Positions 43,930 to 56,159 of a stretch of 64,000 nucleotides of DNA are shown one piece after another. The position numbers and the translations under genes are program-made. Origin of the DNA: Oxytricha trifallax (lineage: Eukaryota > Ciliophora > Spirotrichea > Sporadotrichida > Oxytrichidae). The DNA is taken from positions 1 through 64,000 of the forward strand of contig ARYC01000114.1 in the NCBI GenBank assembly GCA_000711775.1, read 5' to 3'. Positions within the stretch are counted from its first letter, which is position 1. Each line of letters begins with the position of its first letter. Below the pieces are notes generated by a model, which was given only the letters and a program-made list of their open reading frames with translations, was not told the origin of the DNA and searched no databases.

Positions 43930-45425
43930 AGCTTGCTCTATTCCTTCATCAAGAAGATGCTAGTACCAGATTTTTCCAAAGAGTTAAGCTATAAATCTTA
44001 CTTGAAATATAAGGGTGCTTCTGCAGCTCTGATAGCCAGCTCTCACTTATCTTTATCCCTTGTCTGTCCTTATCTTCTGAAGAGATGCTGTACCTTTTCT
44101 TATGAGATTCTTGAATAATTTCTTTCAAGTAATCACCTTTAATTGTGCAAGTATACCAAAGAAATAGTTTCTTTCAGGTAGTTTATTTGACAACTGCTTC
44201 TTAGTAGGCAGGTACAGCGAAACCTCTGGATCATTAAAATCCTTAAAACCCCTTAGTAAGGTTTATAAGTGCTTTGATTTGAAGGATATAGTTGGAGTCT
44301 TATTGGGGTTAGTAGAGAAATTAGGCCAATTTGCAAAATGAGAATTAGAAATTAGCGAATATATGATATGCAATATTTAGATTTGCTTCTTAAGCCTAGG
44401 TATGGCACTAGTATTAATATAGACTTAGTTAAAGCAGTAATGAATTATGCAGCAATAGCAAAGCTCCTATGCAAGAGTGCCTCAACAGTTAGTTATCATT
44501 GCTTTTTAGCTGTCTAGCATTTTAACTCAGGCACTTGAAAGCATCCTGCAAGAAAATAATAGTTCTCACAGCACCATATTGACCACCTCTGCGACTCGAA
44601 GACTTTAAAGAATTGGGCACACATTCCATTCGACTAGCGAGCTGTGATGTTTCATCGCAAGTTTCCTGGCATGCGTATCTCTCCTTAGACTATAGCTAAT
44701 ATTTTTAGAAGAAATGGCATTACTTTCAAGACTGTCAACAGAGTGAAGAGAGTAATTGATTTTACAGTGCCATTTTATAGTAATAATTTAAACTTTATAT
44801 ATGATTAAATGCAGAGAGCTATTACTAATAACATCAAGTTCATAAACGCTGATGAAGCAGTGTTTATATTCAACACTTTTATTAATAAGTCCTGATATAA
44901 AAAGTACGATAATATAGAAGTATATGACTAAAAAGTAAAGGTTGTCACTCATGCAATTTTAGCTGGTATAAGTGAAGATTCAGGCTTAGAGAGTTATGTT
45001 ATTCACCCTCGCTCTATTAAGCGAGAGTAGTATATAGAGTTCCTACATAAGCTCAGAGAGAAGTATAGTAACCAAGAGATCATCTTGTTTGTTGATAACC
45101 TCTCAGTTCATAAGACTAAGGAGTCTAAGAAAGCTTATGAAGACCTAAACATAACTCCTGTTTACAACGTTCCTTATAGCCCTTAATTTAATGGAATAGA
45201 ATTCTACTGGAGTTAAATCAAGACTCATTACAAGAAGCTGCTGCTGTATCATCTTATGCATGACTTGCCCATCGATACAGTAGACTTAATTCAAAGCAGC
45301 TGTAAGAGAGTGAGCGTAGATAAGACAACAATTTGTGCGAGAGAGGGAAGAATGAATGTTTATAAATAAGTTTTAGAGTTAAGTTAATAAATAAAATAAG
45401 TCGAATTTAAAATTCTTTCGAGGGT
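43761..45425. mobile_element. Array unit 3 (1665 bp)
   Basis: Full-length type; has TGA in place of the Trp codon of KSW and lacks one base in the companion ORF (AATTGTGCAAG instead of AATTGTTGCAAG). Confidence 0.9.
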
Positions 45426-47068
45426 GCTTGCTTCTCTTTCTTTTCTTCTATTTGTTGCTTTTTCCTCCAATTTCGCTTCTCATGCTGCCAACTTCTGCAT
45501 CTATATTTATTCATTTGATGCGATGGCTGAATATTTTAATAAAGTCTGTCTCTTACTTACTTCATACTTTGTCTGCGACTTTCGCTCTCTGTGAAGCTTG
45601 CTCTATTCCTTCATCAAGAAGATGCTAGTACCAGATTTTTCCAAAGAGTTAAGCTATAAATCTTACTTGAAATATAAGGGTGCTTCTGCAGCTCTGATAG
45701 CCAGCTCTCACTTATCTTTATCCCTTGTTTGTCCTTATCTTCTGAAGAGATGCTGTACCTTTTCTTATGAGATTCTTGAATAATTTCTTTCAAGTAATCA
45801 CCTTTAATTGTTGCAAGTTTGCCAAAGAAATAGTTTCTTTCAGGTAGTTTATTTGACAACTGCTTCTTAGTAACCAGGTACAGTGAAACCTCTGGATCAT
45901 TAAAATCCTTAAAACCCCTTAGTAAGGTTTATAAGTGCTTTGATTTGAAGGATATAGTTGGAGTCTTATTGGGGTTAGTAGAGAAATTAGGCCAATTTGC
46001 AAAATGAGAATTAGAAATTAGCGAATATATGATATGCAATATTTAGATTTGCTTCTTAAGCCTAGGTATGGCACTAGTATTAATATAGACTTAGTTAAAG
46101 CAGTAATGAATTATGCAGCAATAGCAAAGCTCCTATGCAAGAGTGCCTCAACAGTTAGTTATCATTGCTTTTTAGCTGTCTAGCATTTTAACTCAGGCAC
46201 TTGAAAGCATCCTGCAAGAAAATAATAGTTCTCACAGCACCATATTGACCACCTCTGCGACTCGAAGACTTTAAAGAATTGGGCACACATTCCATTCGAC
46301 TAGCGAGCTGTGATGTTTCATCGCAAGTTTCCTGGCATGCGTATCTCTCCTTAGACTATAGCTAATATTTATAGAAGAAATGGCATTACTTTCAAGACTG
46401 TCAACAGAGTGAAGAGAGTAATTGATTTTACAGTGCCATTTTATAGTAATAATTTAAACTATATATATGATTAAATGCAGAGAGCTATTACTCATAACAT
46501 CAAGTTCATACACGCTGATGAAGCAGTGTTTACATTCAACACCTTTATTAATAAGTCTGGTATAAGAAGTATGATAATATAGAAGTCTATGACTAAAAAG
46601 TAAAGGTAGTCACCCACGCAATTTTAGCTGGTATTAGTGAAGATTCAGGTTGAGAGCTTATGTTATTCACCCTCGCTTATAAGCATTATTGATCCTCTAA
46701 GCTCGTAGAGTTAACCAAGAGATCATCCTGTTTGTTGATAACCTATCAGTTCATAAGAATAAGGAGTCTAAGAAAGGTTATGAAGACCTAAACATAACTC
46801 CTGTTTACAACGTTCCTTATAGACATTAATTAAATGGAATAGAATTCTACTGGAGTTAAATTAAGACTCATTACAAGAAGCTGTTGCTATAACATCTTAT
46901 GCATGAATTGCCCATCGATACAATAGACTTGATTCAAAGCAGCTGTAAGAGAGTGAGCATAGATAAGACAACAATTTGTGCGAGAGAGGGAAGAATGAAT
47001 GTTTATAAATAAGTTTTTGAGTTAAGTTAATAAATAAAATAAGTCGAATTTAAAATTCTTTCGAGGGA
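45426..47068. mobile_element. Array unit 4 (1643 bp)
   Basis: Small deletions around the HPRS segment (46645-46715) distinguish it. Confidence 0.9.
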
Positions 47069-48681
47069 GCTTGCTTCTCTTTCTTTTCTTCTTTTTGTTG
47101 CTTTTTCCTCCAATTTCGCTTCTCATGCTGCCAACATCTGCATCTATATTTATTCATTTGATGCGATGGCTGAATATTTTAATAAAGTCTGTCTCTTACT
47201 TACTTCATACTTTGTCTGCGACTTTCGCTCTCTGTGAAGCTTGCTCTATTCCTTCATCAAGAAGATGCCAGTACCAGATTTTTCTAAAGAGTTAAGCTAA
47301 AAATCTTACTTGAAATATAAGGGTGCTTCTGCAGCTCTGATAGCCAGCTCTCACTTATCTTGATCCCTTGTTTGTCCTTATCTTCTGAAGAGATGCTGTA
47401 CCTTTTCTTATGAGATTCTTGAATAATTTCTTTCAAGTAATCACCTTTAATTGTTGCAAGTATGCCAAAGAAATAGTTTCTTTCAGGTAGTTTATTTGAC
47501 AACTGCTTCTTAGTAACCAGGTACAGTGAAACCTCTGGATCATTAAAATCCTTAAAACCCCTTAGTAAGGTTTATAAGTGCTTTGATTTGAAGGATATAG
47601 TTGGAGTCTTATTGGGGTTAGTAGAGAAATTAGGCCAATTTGCAAAATGAGAATTAGAAATTAGCGAATATATGATATGCAATATTTAGATTTGCTTCTT
47701 AAGCCTAGGTATGGCACTAGTATTAATATAGACTTAGTTAAAGCAGTAATGAATTATGCAGCAATAGCAAAGCTCCTATGCAAGAGTGCCTCAACAGTTA
47801 GTTATCATTGCTTTTTAGCTGTCTAGCATTTTAACTCAGGCACTTGAAAGCATCCTGCAAGAAAATAATAGTTCTCACAGCACCATATTGACCACCTCTG
47901 CGACTCGAAGACTTTAAAGAATTGGGCACACATTCCATTCGACTAGCGAGCTGTGATGTTTCATCGCAAGTTTCCTGGCATGCGTATCTCTCCTTAGACT
48001 ATAGCTAATATTTTTAGAAGAAATGGCATTACTTTCAAGACTGTCAACAGAGTGAAGAGAGTAATTGATTTTACAGTGCCATTTTATAGTAATAATTTAA
48101 ACTTTATATATGATTAAATGCAGAGAGCTATTACTAATAACATCAAGTTCATACACTCTGATGAAGCAGTGTTACATTAAACACCTTTATTAATAAGTCC
48201 TGGTATAAAAAGTACGATAATATAGAAGTGTATGACTAAAAAGTAAAGGTAGCCAACCATGCAATTTTAGCTAGTATAAGTGAAGATTCAGGCTTGGAGA
48301 GTTATCTAATTCACCCTCGCTCTATAAAGCGAGAGTCATCCTGTTTGTTGATAACCTATCAGTTCATAAGAATAAGGAGTCTAAGAAAGGTTATGAAGAC
48401 CTAAACATAACTCCTGTTTACAACGTTCCTTATAGACCTTAATTTAATGGAATAGAATTCTACTGGAGTTAAATTAAGACTCATTACAAGAAGCTGTTGC
48501 TATAATATTTTATGCATGACTTGCCCATCGATACAATAGACTTGATTCAAAGCAGCTGTAAGAGAGTGAGCATAGATAAGACAACAATTTGTGCGAGAGA
48601 GGGAAGAATGAATGTTTATAAATAAATTTTTGAGTTAAGTTAATAAATAAAATAAGTCGAATTTAAAATTCTTTCGAGGGA
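47069..48681. mobile_element. Array unit 5 (1613 bp)
   Basis: Shares the deletion type after IKRE and has single-base changes near TTCAACAC. Confidence 0.9.
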
Positions 48682-49678
48682 GCTTGCTTCTCTTTCTTTT
48701 CTTCTTTTTGTTGCTTTTTCCTCCAATTTCGCTTCTCATGCTGCCAACATCTGCATCTATATTTATTCATTTGATGCGATGGCTGAATATTTTAATAAAG
48801 TCTGTCTCTTACTTACTTCATGCTTTGTCTGCGACTTTCGCTCTCTGTGAAGCTTGCTCTATTCCTTCATCAAGAAGATGCTAGTACCAGATTTTTCCAA
48901 AGAGTTAAGCTATAAATCTTACTTGAAATATAAGGGTGCTTCTGCAGCTCTGATAGCCAGCTCTCACTTATCTTTATCCCTTGTCTGTCCTTATCTTCTG
49001 AAGAGATGCTGTACCTTTTCTTATGAGATTCTTGAATAATTTCTTTCAAGTAATCACCTTTAATTGTTGCAAGTATACCAAAGAAATAGTTTCTTTCAGG
49101 TAGTTTATTTGACAACTGCTTCTTAGTAAAGCCAGGTACAGTGAAACCTCTGGATCATTAAAATCCTTAAAACCCCTTAGTAAGGTTTATAAGTGCTTTG
49201 ATTTGAAGGATATAGTTGGAGTCTTATTGGGGTTAGTAGAGAAATTAGGCCAATTTGCAAAATGAGAATTAGAAATTAGCGAATATATGATATGCAATAT
49301 TTAGATTTGCTTCTTAAGCCTAGGTATGGCACTAGTATTAATATAGACTTAGTTAAAGCAGTAATGAATTATGCAGCAATAGCAAAGCTCCTATGCAAGA
49401 GTGCCTCAACAGTTAGTTATCATTGCTTTTTAGCTGTCTAGCATTTTAACTCAGGCACTTGAAAGCATCCTGCAAGAAAATAATAGTTCTCACAGCACCA
49501 TATTGACCACCTCTGCGACTCGAAGACTTTAAAGAATTGGGCACACATTCCATTCGACTAGCGAGCTGTGATGTTTCATCGCAAGTTTCCTGGCATGCGT
49601 ATCTCTCCTTAGACTATAGCTAATATTTTTAGAAGAAATGCCATTACTTTCAAGACTGTCAACAGAGTGAAGAGAGTA
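48682..49678. mobile_element. Array unit 6, partial (997 bp)
   Basis: Identical layout up to GTGAAGAGAGTA, then unrelated sequence from 49679. Confidence 0.9.
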
Positions 49679-49689
49679 TTTTATTTTTC

Positions 49690-49900
49690 AGAGTATTGCT
49701 ATTTAGAATGATAATTTGGTGTGTTCCATCGTTTGAAGGAATAATCCCATTATAATAGTATATGATTTATTATATGTGACATGCTTACCATGTTGAGGTA
49801 GGTATCGATAGAGATCTTCCTTGCTTCTTAATCTTGATATCATTTCTTTAGCTTCTACCCTCATTGCAGTACAAATAGATTCCTCCTTTGTTCCTTCTCT
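49690..49900 (-). CDS. Transposon-type companion ORF fragment
   Basis: Minus strand: AMRVEAKEMISRLRSKEDLY, RYLPQHGKHVTYNKSYTIIM, GLFLQTMEHTKLSF. The SK-DLY-YLP start resembles the N-terminus of the minus ORF at 2990-3715 (KSKKELYNFLAQD...IYFLKQI). It starts immediately right of the array. Partial; function unknown. Confidence 0.45.
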
Positions 49901-50429
49901 TGTTATTTAATTTAAATTCTTTATTTAGAGTTTTGGATCCTACTGTTAAAAATCTTATTTTTAAATATGGACATCATATAGGAGGTCAACCTTGTAATTA
50001 TACGTGGATAAAGCTGGCAAAAGCTGTAACAAACTTTAGAGATGGAGCTCCATTTTTATCAATTAGTTATATTAAATTAGAACTAAATTTGTTTAATTTT
50101 AATTAGTACTTTTTCTAATTCCGTTTTATTTTAATCGGTGCCAATTTAATAGTACCATAACTTAATTAGAACCAAGTTAAACTATTTAAGTTTTTTATAG
50201 AAAAGTTCTAAAATGGTTCAAAATTTAATCGGCACCAGTACCAATCTGAATTTATTCTTAGTTTGTACCATTATCAATATTATTAAGTATAAAATTAGAA
50301 AATTTATAATAATAAACTTAGTATCAATATGATATCTAACACCTGAAAATCAATCATTATTGTTGCTGTTGCAACTCCTATACAGAGTTACTTTAACCAG
50401 AGAGGATTTTACTTATTAATAATAGAAAT

Positions 50430-52033
50430 TTAAATTTGAATTTAAACATCGCGGCTAACTTAAATCGCAAAGTAGTCTCTCTTGGCAGTGGATAATCTTA
50501 GTAAACTAAGAAGCCAGAGGTCATCTACATTAAAAAGGAACCAGAGCCTAAAGCTATAGAGTTTGAATCAGAGGTGTTTGTTCTTGAAATAAATATCAGG
50601 AAGCAGAGTGCAGAGGTGGGTATTTAAACGCTTATCGAAGATGTTGAGGAGTTAAAAGAACAGCTCCCAGTAGAAAAGATTAAAGCATTTTAATGTGAAG
50701 ACTGCTAAATTTTCTTCTCAACTGATTCTTGCTTGAAGAGGCACATCAAAGAGATACACTCTGGGAGAGCTAATATATATTTTATGTACAATAAACTCGA
50801 TGGCAGGTATTAATAGACAAATTTTATGATGTCTTATACACATTCAGCAAAAGTGAAGTAGCACATGCAAAAGCATCACTTATTCGAATTCTTGATTCAG
50901 GATAATTATTATTATTATTTAATACTTTACAGAAATTAATACTGGGGATTAAACCAACAAGGAATATATAATCATTTTATGCTCTTTCTACCCTTTCTCG
51001 CTACCATTGGTGTCCTGTATTGGAGACCGGGGTTTTTGTTGTTGATTCAGGATAAAGAAACTTAAAATTTTATACCTACCAAGAGAAAGTCTAATACTAT
51101 TGAGTCATTGAGAGAGTAGCAGGACAGACTCAAGAGATAGAAACTGTATGAATTTATGAATCAACCAGTAGGTAACACTATTTCAGCATGCTTCAAAGCA
51201 AAAGCAATGAACATACCTGATGCAATTAACATTAGCATCTATATTGATAACTATTTGCATATCAGTGTCCCTGCAAAACCAAAACTTATTGTGATTTATG
51301 AGTATGCATACAATGTGTATCCTCTCAGCTTACTTATTAAGAATGAACAAAACTAAAATGAGTTTGCTAACGAATACATGATTCTTAGAGAGACAAAAAG
51401 AAGAAATTGCAAGAACTTTCTTAAGCTAGATGGTGTAATTTTAAGCTATGGTTTTATCGCATTAAGGCTTAAAAAATATGAAATGACTTATTGAGATTAT
51501 CTAAACTATAACAGATACCCAGATGATTTGAATGATATATTATCAGATATGATAAAAGGTGTCAAGGAATTGCATGAACTTGGATATGTTCATAGAGATT
51601 TGAAGGCTGAAAATGATAAGATAAACCTCTGTTCTTTAGAAGTAGTTGTTATCAATTTCAATCGAGCATTAAGATAAGAGATAGTGATCTTAGCAAAGGT
51701 TCTTGGAATACCTGGATACTTCCCAATTTGAGAGAAATGGACTATTAATGGCTCTGTTTAGTGGGATGTATGGGCAATCGTAGCAATAATATAAAAGAGA
51801 GTGATATGGAAAGTATGGCTTACTTTTGTACAAAGTTTGAAAAATAATATATCAGTTAAGCTTAGAAATATGTCAAGTTTGAGGGTGTATGCAAGGAAAT
51901 ATAAAAGATACTAGAAATGATAATAATTAGTGCTCCCTCATATCCTAGATAAACATTGGATGATATACTTAAGCCACTTTAGAGAGCAAGATTACAGAGG
52001 TATAACAAAGACAAGCAGATAAAATTTGTTTGA
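50430..52033 (+). pseudogene. Zinc-finger / protein-kinase ORF of TBE type, with an IES-like insert
   Basis: Plus strand, ciliate code. Order: KKPEVIYIKKEPEPKAIEFE (acidic N-region), a C2H2 finger CEDCQIFFSTDSCLKRHIKE (C-x2-C-x12-H-x4-H), HMQKHH, then a 150 bp insert, a K/R/Q-rich linker, and a kinase-like domain: IYEYAYNVYPLSLLI, DMIKGVKELHELGYVHRDLK (catalytic HRDLKAEN at 51590-51613), VVVINFNRA where the Mg-binding DFG-like motif is replaced, and a C-lobe ending DDILKPLQRARLQRYN, stop TGA 52031. An ORF with this unusual domain pair is known from TBE transposons. An in-frame TGA replaces an expected Trp (TY-stop-DYLNY) and frames change in the C-lobe, so it is broken. Confidence 0.8.
50892..51055. 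other. IES-like 150 bp insert with 14 bp direct repeats
   Basis: TTGATTCAGGATAA at 50892-50905 and 51042-51055. Removing the insert and one copy joins FLIQD to KETQNFIPTKRK in frame. The insert has a GC-richer patch (ATTGGAGACCGGGGTTTTTG) unusual for an IES. Confidence 0.85.
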
Positions 52034-52089
52034 ATTAAAACAAATAATATTCATAAAACACTTATTAAATTCACATAAAACCTGCGTTT

Positions 52090-52460
52090 TGTCTACAAAC
52101 ACCAAATAGACCCTCAACTATACCTTAAAAATCAAAGAAATTACATACTATACCAAGGCGTTTTAGAGTTATGATTCATAGCATCATCATATTAGATAGT
52201 CACCGAAATTTCTGGAAAGTTAGGAATCATTGCAGCTTTACATCTAATCTTAAGTTTTCAATGCCTTTTTCTCTTCACAGAGTATCGCTCTTAGAAATTA
52301 AATATTAGTACCTCCGTTTGCTTGGAACAAATCAACTACATAATTAGGATAAGTTGCTATGAGAACAGCTTGTAACTTCGAAAACTGAAGATGTATAATC
52401 ATCATCAGAGTTTATACTGCTTAATGATGACATGCTGTAAAGGATTTCTTTATTTTACTT
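52090..52460 (-). CDS. Coding-like ORF next to the kinase, unknown
   Basis: Minus strand: MSSLSSINSDDDYTSSVF, then after a frame change KLQAVLIATYPNYVVDLFQA, NGGTNIQFLRAILCEEKKAL and near the end DDAMNHNSKTPWYSM. The neighbours suggest a further ORF of the same transposon, oriented opposite to the kinase. No family recognised; at least two frame changes. Confidence 0.45.
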
Positions 52461-53004
52461 CCATTTAATATTAAGTAACTTAGTTTATAAAATTATTAAT
52501 AGTTTGAATTTAATTATTAATTTCAAATTTAATCATTAAAAATGGTATTTTTATTGTTAATAGTAAAATAAAGTATTGGGAACTCAATTTTTTACAAATA
52601 AAATAACACAAATTTAAGAGCTTAAATTTAACATTAAACTTATAAACCCCGAGAATTGTAATTAAACCTTTTTGTCCTAAATTTATTTACCCGTGGAAAT
52701 TGATTGGACATCTTTAATTATAAAGGGAAACATTGATAAAAAATGTGTTCCTTATTTAAGCCTCAATACAATAACTAGAAATCATACAATAATTACCTAA
52801 AGTACCTTTAAATACATAGGGAACTAAAAAATATTTATTGCTGCTCGCTCAAGAAATGTTGCAGCCAATATTAAAATGCTATTGGTTTACGAAAATTTTT
52901 TCTCTAGAAAAATGTGAAGACAAAGACTTATAAATTAAAATTGTAATTAATTAATAAACTAATGGAAAGTTCATGAATTAATTTAAATAGAATATATGTT
53001 AACA

Positions 53005-53385
53005 TACAAATCCCATCGAGGCAATAAGAAGGCCAAAAAAGAAGAAAATAATACTGGTTTAAACTACATAAAATTCTAATTTAAGTTTCATTTTTATAAA
53101 TGATTACAGGCAATATGTTTATGCATCCTTATAACCAGTGAACTATGAGATACTTATTAAGAGATATTTTTAAAGGGAAAAAAGTATAAATCAAGTCCAA
53201 TGAAAAAATTGGGAATAATGTCCCTTTTTTCCCCGAGTTAAGCTTGAAGCATGTGAAGAGATTAGAGAGGATAAGGAATTTATTAGTTACTTAAACAATT
53301 ACGATGATTATGATAAGGCATCTGGTAAAAAACATTTTTTGGTATCATAGGAATTCTTAGGAATATTTGTAAATGATGGTCCATG
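53005..53385 (+). CDS. Host gene segment, unknown
   Basis: Plus strand: PIEAIRRPKKKK near 53010, a possible GT-AG intron (53057-53110, ending TGATTACAG), a segment reading MRYLLRDIFKGKKVQIK and GNNVPFFPELSLK, then after a one-base shift EACEEIREDKEFISYLNNYD, DYDKASGKKHFLVSQEFLGI and TGA at about 53384. The frames agree in composition but not in phase. No family recognised. Confidence 0.4.
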
Positions 53386-54790
53386 ATTAATATTAAATAA
53401 GAGTTCAGGTAAAATCTAGGAAAACCAAATTCAATTCTTATCAGCATTTAGTTTATGAAGCTTCTCTAAAAAATACTACAATTTCATGTATGACAATATT
53501 TCCTTAATTTTTATTATTTATTGAGAAAAGACGAACCTATTCACTTTTGAATTAAGTATCCTACATCAGAAGGGTTATAAATTGGAAATTTAACGAAATA
53601 ATATTTTCATACTCTAATTATATGAAGAACGTAAATAAAATTTAGAAGAACGGAAAGAGGGGAATGGAGCAGGGAACAAAATTTGACCCCTTAAAAACAA
53701 TAATTTGTTCAAAGTGCAACTTATCTATATCTTTTTCAGTTTTAAAGCAGTCATCTTACTAAATTCTTTTTATTGAGTTCCCTACTACTTAATAGTATTT
53801 TTAGTTCAAAAAATTAAAGTTTTTTTCGATAATGTTCCTTTTTAGGAAAAATAAATTCTCGAAAAATATCCTTAATGCACTTAAATTGAAATGAGTAAGG
53901 AGCATTAAGACAAGCATCCAATCATTATCAATATTCTTTTATTTAAATGCTCTATTATGATAATCTCGAAATATCCATAAATAAATTCACTGTTTACCCA
54001 TAAATTAAGATTCTATGATTTCGAGGCTTTACAAAAAATCCGAAATCTTAATTGATTCCTCTTTTATTAAAAATCCTAAATGTCCTTGGTGGCCTGAAAT
54101 AAATATCAATGAAGCTAATGCTGAAATATTAATTCTCTTTTTAATTTCTTAATTAGGGTAGGACTCTGCCCAAGATCTCATCTAAATAGCATGGGGTTAA
54201 AATATAGTCTCATCTAAATAGATGAAAATTTCTAATTTCTAATAAGATTAAATCATTAATAGTTATTGCTAAAGCTTCTTACTTTTTATTTAAGACAATT
54301 TAGAATTTGAAAGCTTAAATGATGATTTCGCTTAATTATATTTAAAACCATTGTTGAGGTAATACTTTTTCAATTTTGAAGGGGATATATTTTTATCTGG
54401 AAACTTGCGATAAAATATTTTAGATCGATCTTCTATAGTGTATATTTAAGTTCCATTAAACAAAGTCATATTATTTACCAAATAATTCATGTGATCTTGT
54501 TTTAAGTGTAAAAGCTTTTTTCTTGTTTTTAATTTCTATTAGATTGAGAATCTTGATTAAGCAAACTTCTCAAATCAAGATTAGGTTATGTCTAAATATG
54601 TTCTCAATTTATTTATAAGTAAGAAAAGTAAATTAACAATCTTAAGGATATTAATTTGAATCATAGCCAAATTATTTATTCTCTACTTTATTCAATTAAA
54701 CTACTATAAATATTTAATTTATTTTTATTTTATGTATTTTTAATTAATATTTCTCAACTTTATAAATAAAAAAATATTATGATAATTTTT

Positions 54791-55070
54791 TGGTGACAGT
54801 GGTCATGATTACGCACATGATCATGAGTAAAATAAAGGCAGTAACCACATTATCACATAACTGGTGAGTTTGGGGTGGTCGTGGCCACTGCTCTATTTTA
54901 CGATATTCGAAAAATTATTACTTAAATGATGCATTTTAAGCGCTGGACACAGTGGTCACACTAGTCATGATCATTGTCGCTATGGTAAAGAGGACCTGAG
55001 GGCAATGACATTGTAACTACATTACTGGTGAGCGTTGATACTTCTCTATTATGACGTCATTCTATTAAAT
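54791..55070. repeat. Satellite fragment, about 1.5 units
   Basis: Diverged copy of the window-start satellite: TGGTGACAGTGGTCATGATT, AACTGGTGAGTTTGGGGTGG, TTTTAAGCGCTGG, TATGACGTCATTC. Confidence 0.85.
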
Positions 55071-55125
55071 AAAAATGATATTATAATAACTTTAGTAATT
55101 CCCGTAGCCTATTAATTCCTTTAAA

Positions 55126-55412
55126 TCATCTCTTATTTCTACGTAGATTTTTAAATTGCACCAGGATGGCTTTTGGAATATCTGAAACAATTCTTGTTAG
55201 ACTGTGTACTAGTGGATCAATTTATGTCACTCATTGATGAGGTGACCAGTTAAAATTTGATATTATTTCATTAGGTATGCATAGACCATAGTCAAAGAGT
55301 GACCTGAAATCTCCTATAATGTTGTTTTTGAATCCTCCATCCTCATGACTTCCATAACCTACAAGATTTTCTTATTCTATATGAAATTCATACTACCCAT
55401 TCTGAAGGGATC
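55126..55412 (-). CDS. C-terminal segment of a host gene, unknown
   Basis: Minus strand from about 55412: LQNGQYEFHIEQENLVGYGS, GGFKNNIIGDFRSLFDYGLC, IPNEIISNFNWSPHQ, an in-frame TGA at about 55234, then VTQIDPLVHSLTRIVSDIPK and VQFKNLRRNKR, stop TGA 55126-55128. Both sides of the inner TGA are in the same frame and read as one protein, so it is a point mutation or a sequence error. It begins about 50 bp from a satellite fragment. No family recognised. Confidence 0.5.
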
Positions 55413-56159
55413 ACTTTGATTCGATCCCTAGAAATGAATCTCATGTAAGTTATGTAAAAATCACCGATTTTCTACTATTTGTTTAGAAATTTTAGTAAAA
55501 CCAAATCTTTGATATTATAATTTAGACATTTGATACAAATTTCATGCTTTTTATCACTAACCTTCAACAAACATTTTGTAATCATCTTTTGAATGATCAA
55601 TATTACAAATCAAAAAACTTTAATTCTTATAATTATAATTTGAACAATGTGAACGACCAAAATCTTCTAATTTTTGTTTCATTTAATATTTTAGATATTT
55701 TAACTCATTTCAAAGTTTGCTATTAATTCAAGAATCTTAATTTAATAAAATTTCAATGATCATCAAGCGTAAATTCTATTATTGATCATAATATCAATTT
55801 TTAATGCAACTTATATATGCCCTAATTATAATTATCTTTCATTTATTTACTGATAAGCAACTTCTTTTAATACAAAAGAGTTCTAATTTTTAATTGCATT
55901 AAGTTAGTGATCTTCTTTGTATGTTGTATCTTCAAGAATAGCTAAACTGATCTCTAAGAGCATTTTTAGCTTCACTAATTTAGTATATAATATGAAAAAT
56001 CAATTATTAAGAATACACTTCAAATAGTTTAATTAATTATATAAATTCATTCAGTATTTACAAAATAAACTTTATCCTTAGTACAAAAATTGAATTTATC
56101 TAGCAACCTAACTATTTAGGAAATAACAAGTTGATGATTGCCAAGAAATATCTAAGGAA

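Larger units (their letters stand above)
40483..49678. repeat. Tandem array of a TBE-like transposon segment, 5 full units and 1 partial
   Basis: Anchor GCTTGCTTCTCTTTCTTTTC lies at 40483, 42095, 43761, 45426, 47069 and 48682, giving unit lengths 1612, 1666, 1665, 1643 and 1613, then a partial unit of 997 bp. Units differ by few substitutions; length differences come mainly from a deletion of about 40-55 bp in the transposase between IKRE and the VDN motif (units 1, 4, 5). Each unit holds the 3' part of one transposase, a minus-strand ORF and the 5' part of the next transposase. All copies share the same in-frame TGA (GGCACTTGAAAGC), so they multiplied by tandem duplication of an already defective copy. 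Confidence 0.97.

Noticed and set aside
49888-50106. 72-codon plus-strand ORF (contains YGHHIGGQPCNYTWIKLA)
   Set aside because: It may be real coding, but it lies between transposon ORFs with no homology I recognise and no clear start, so it was left out of the gene list.
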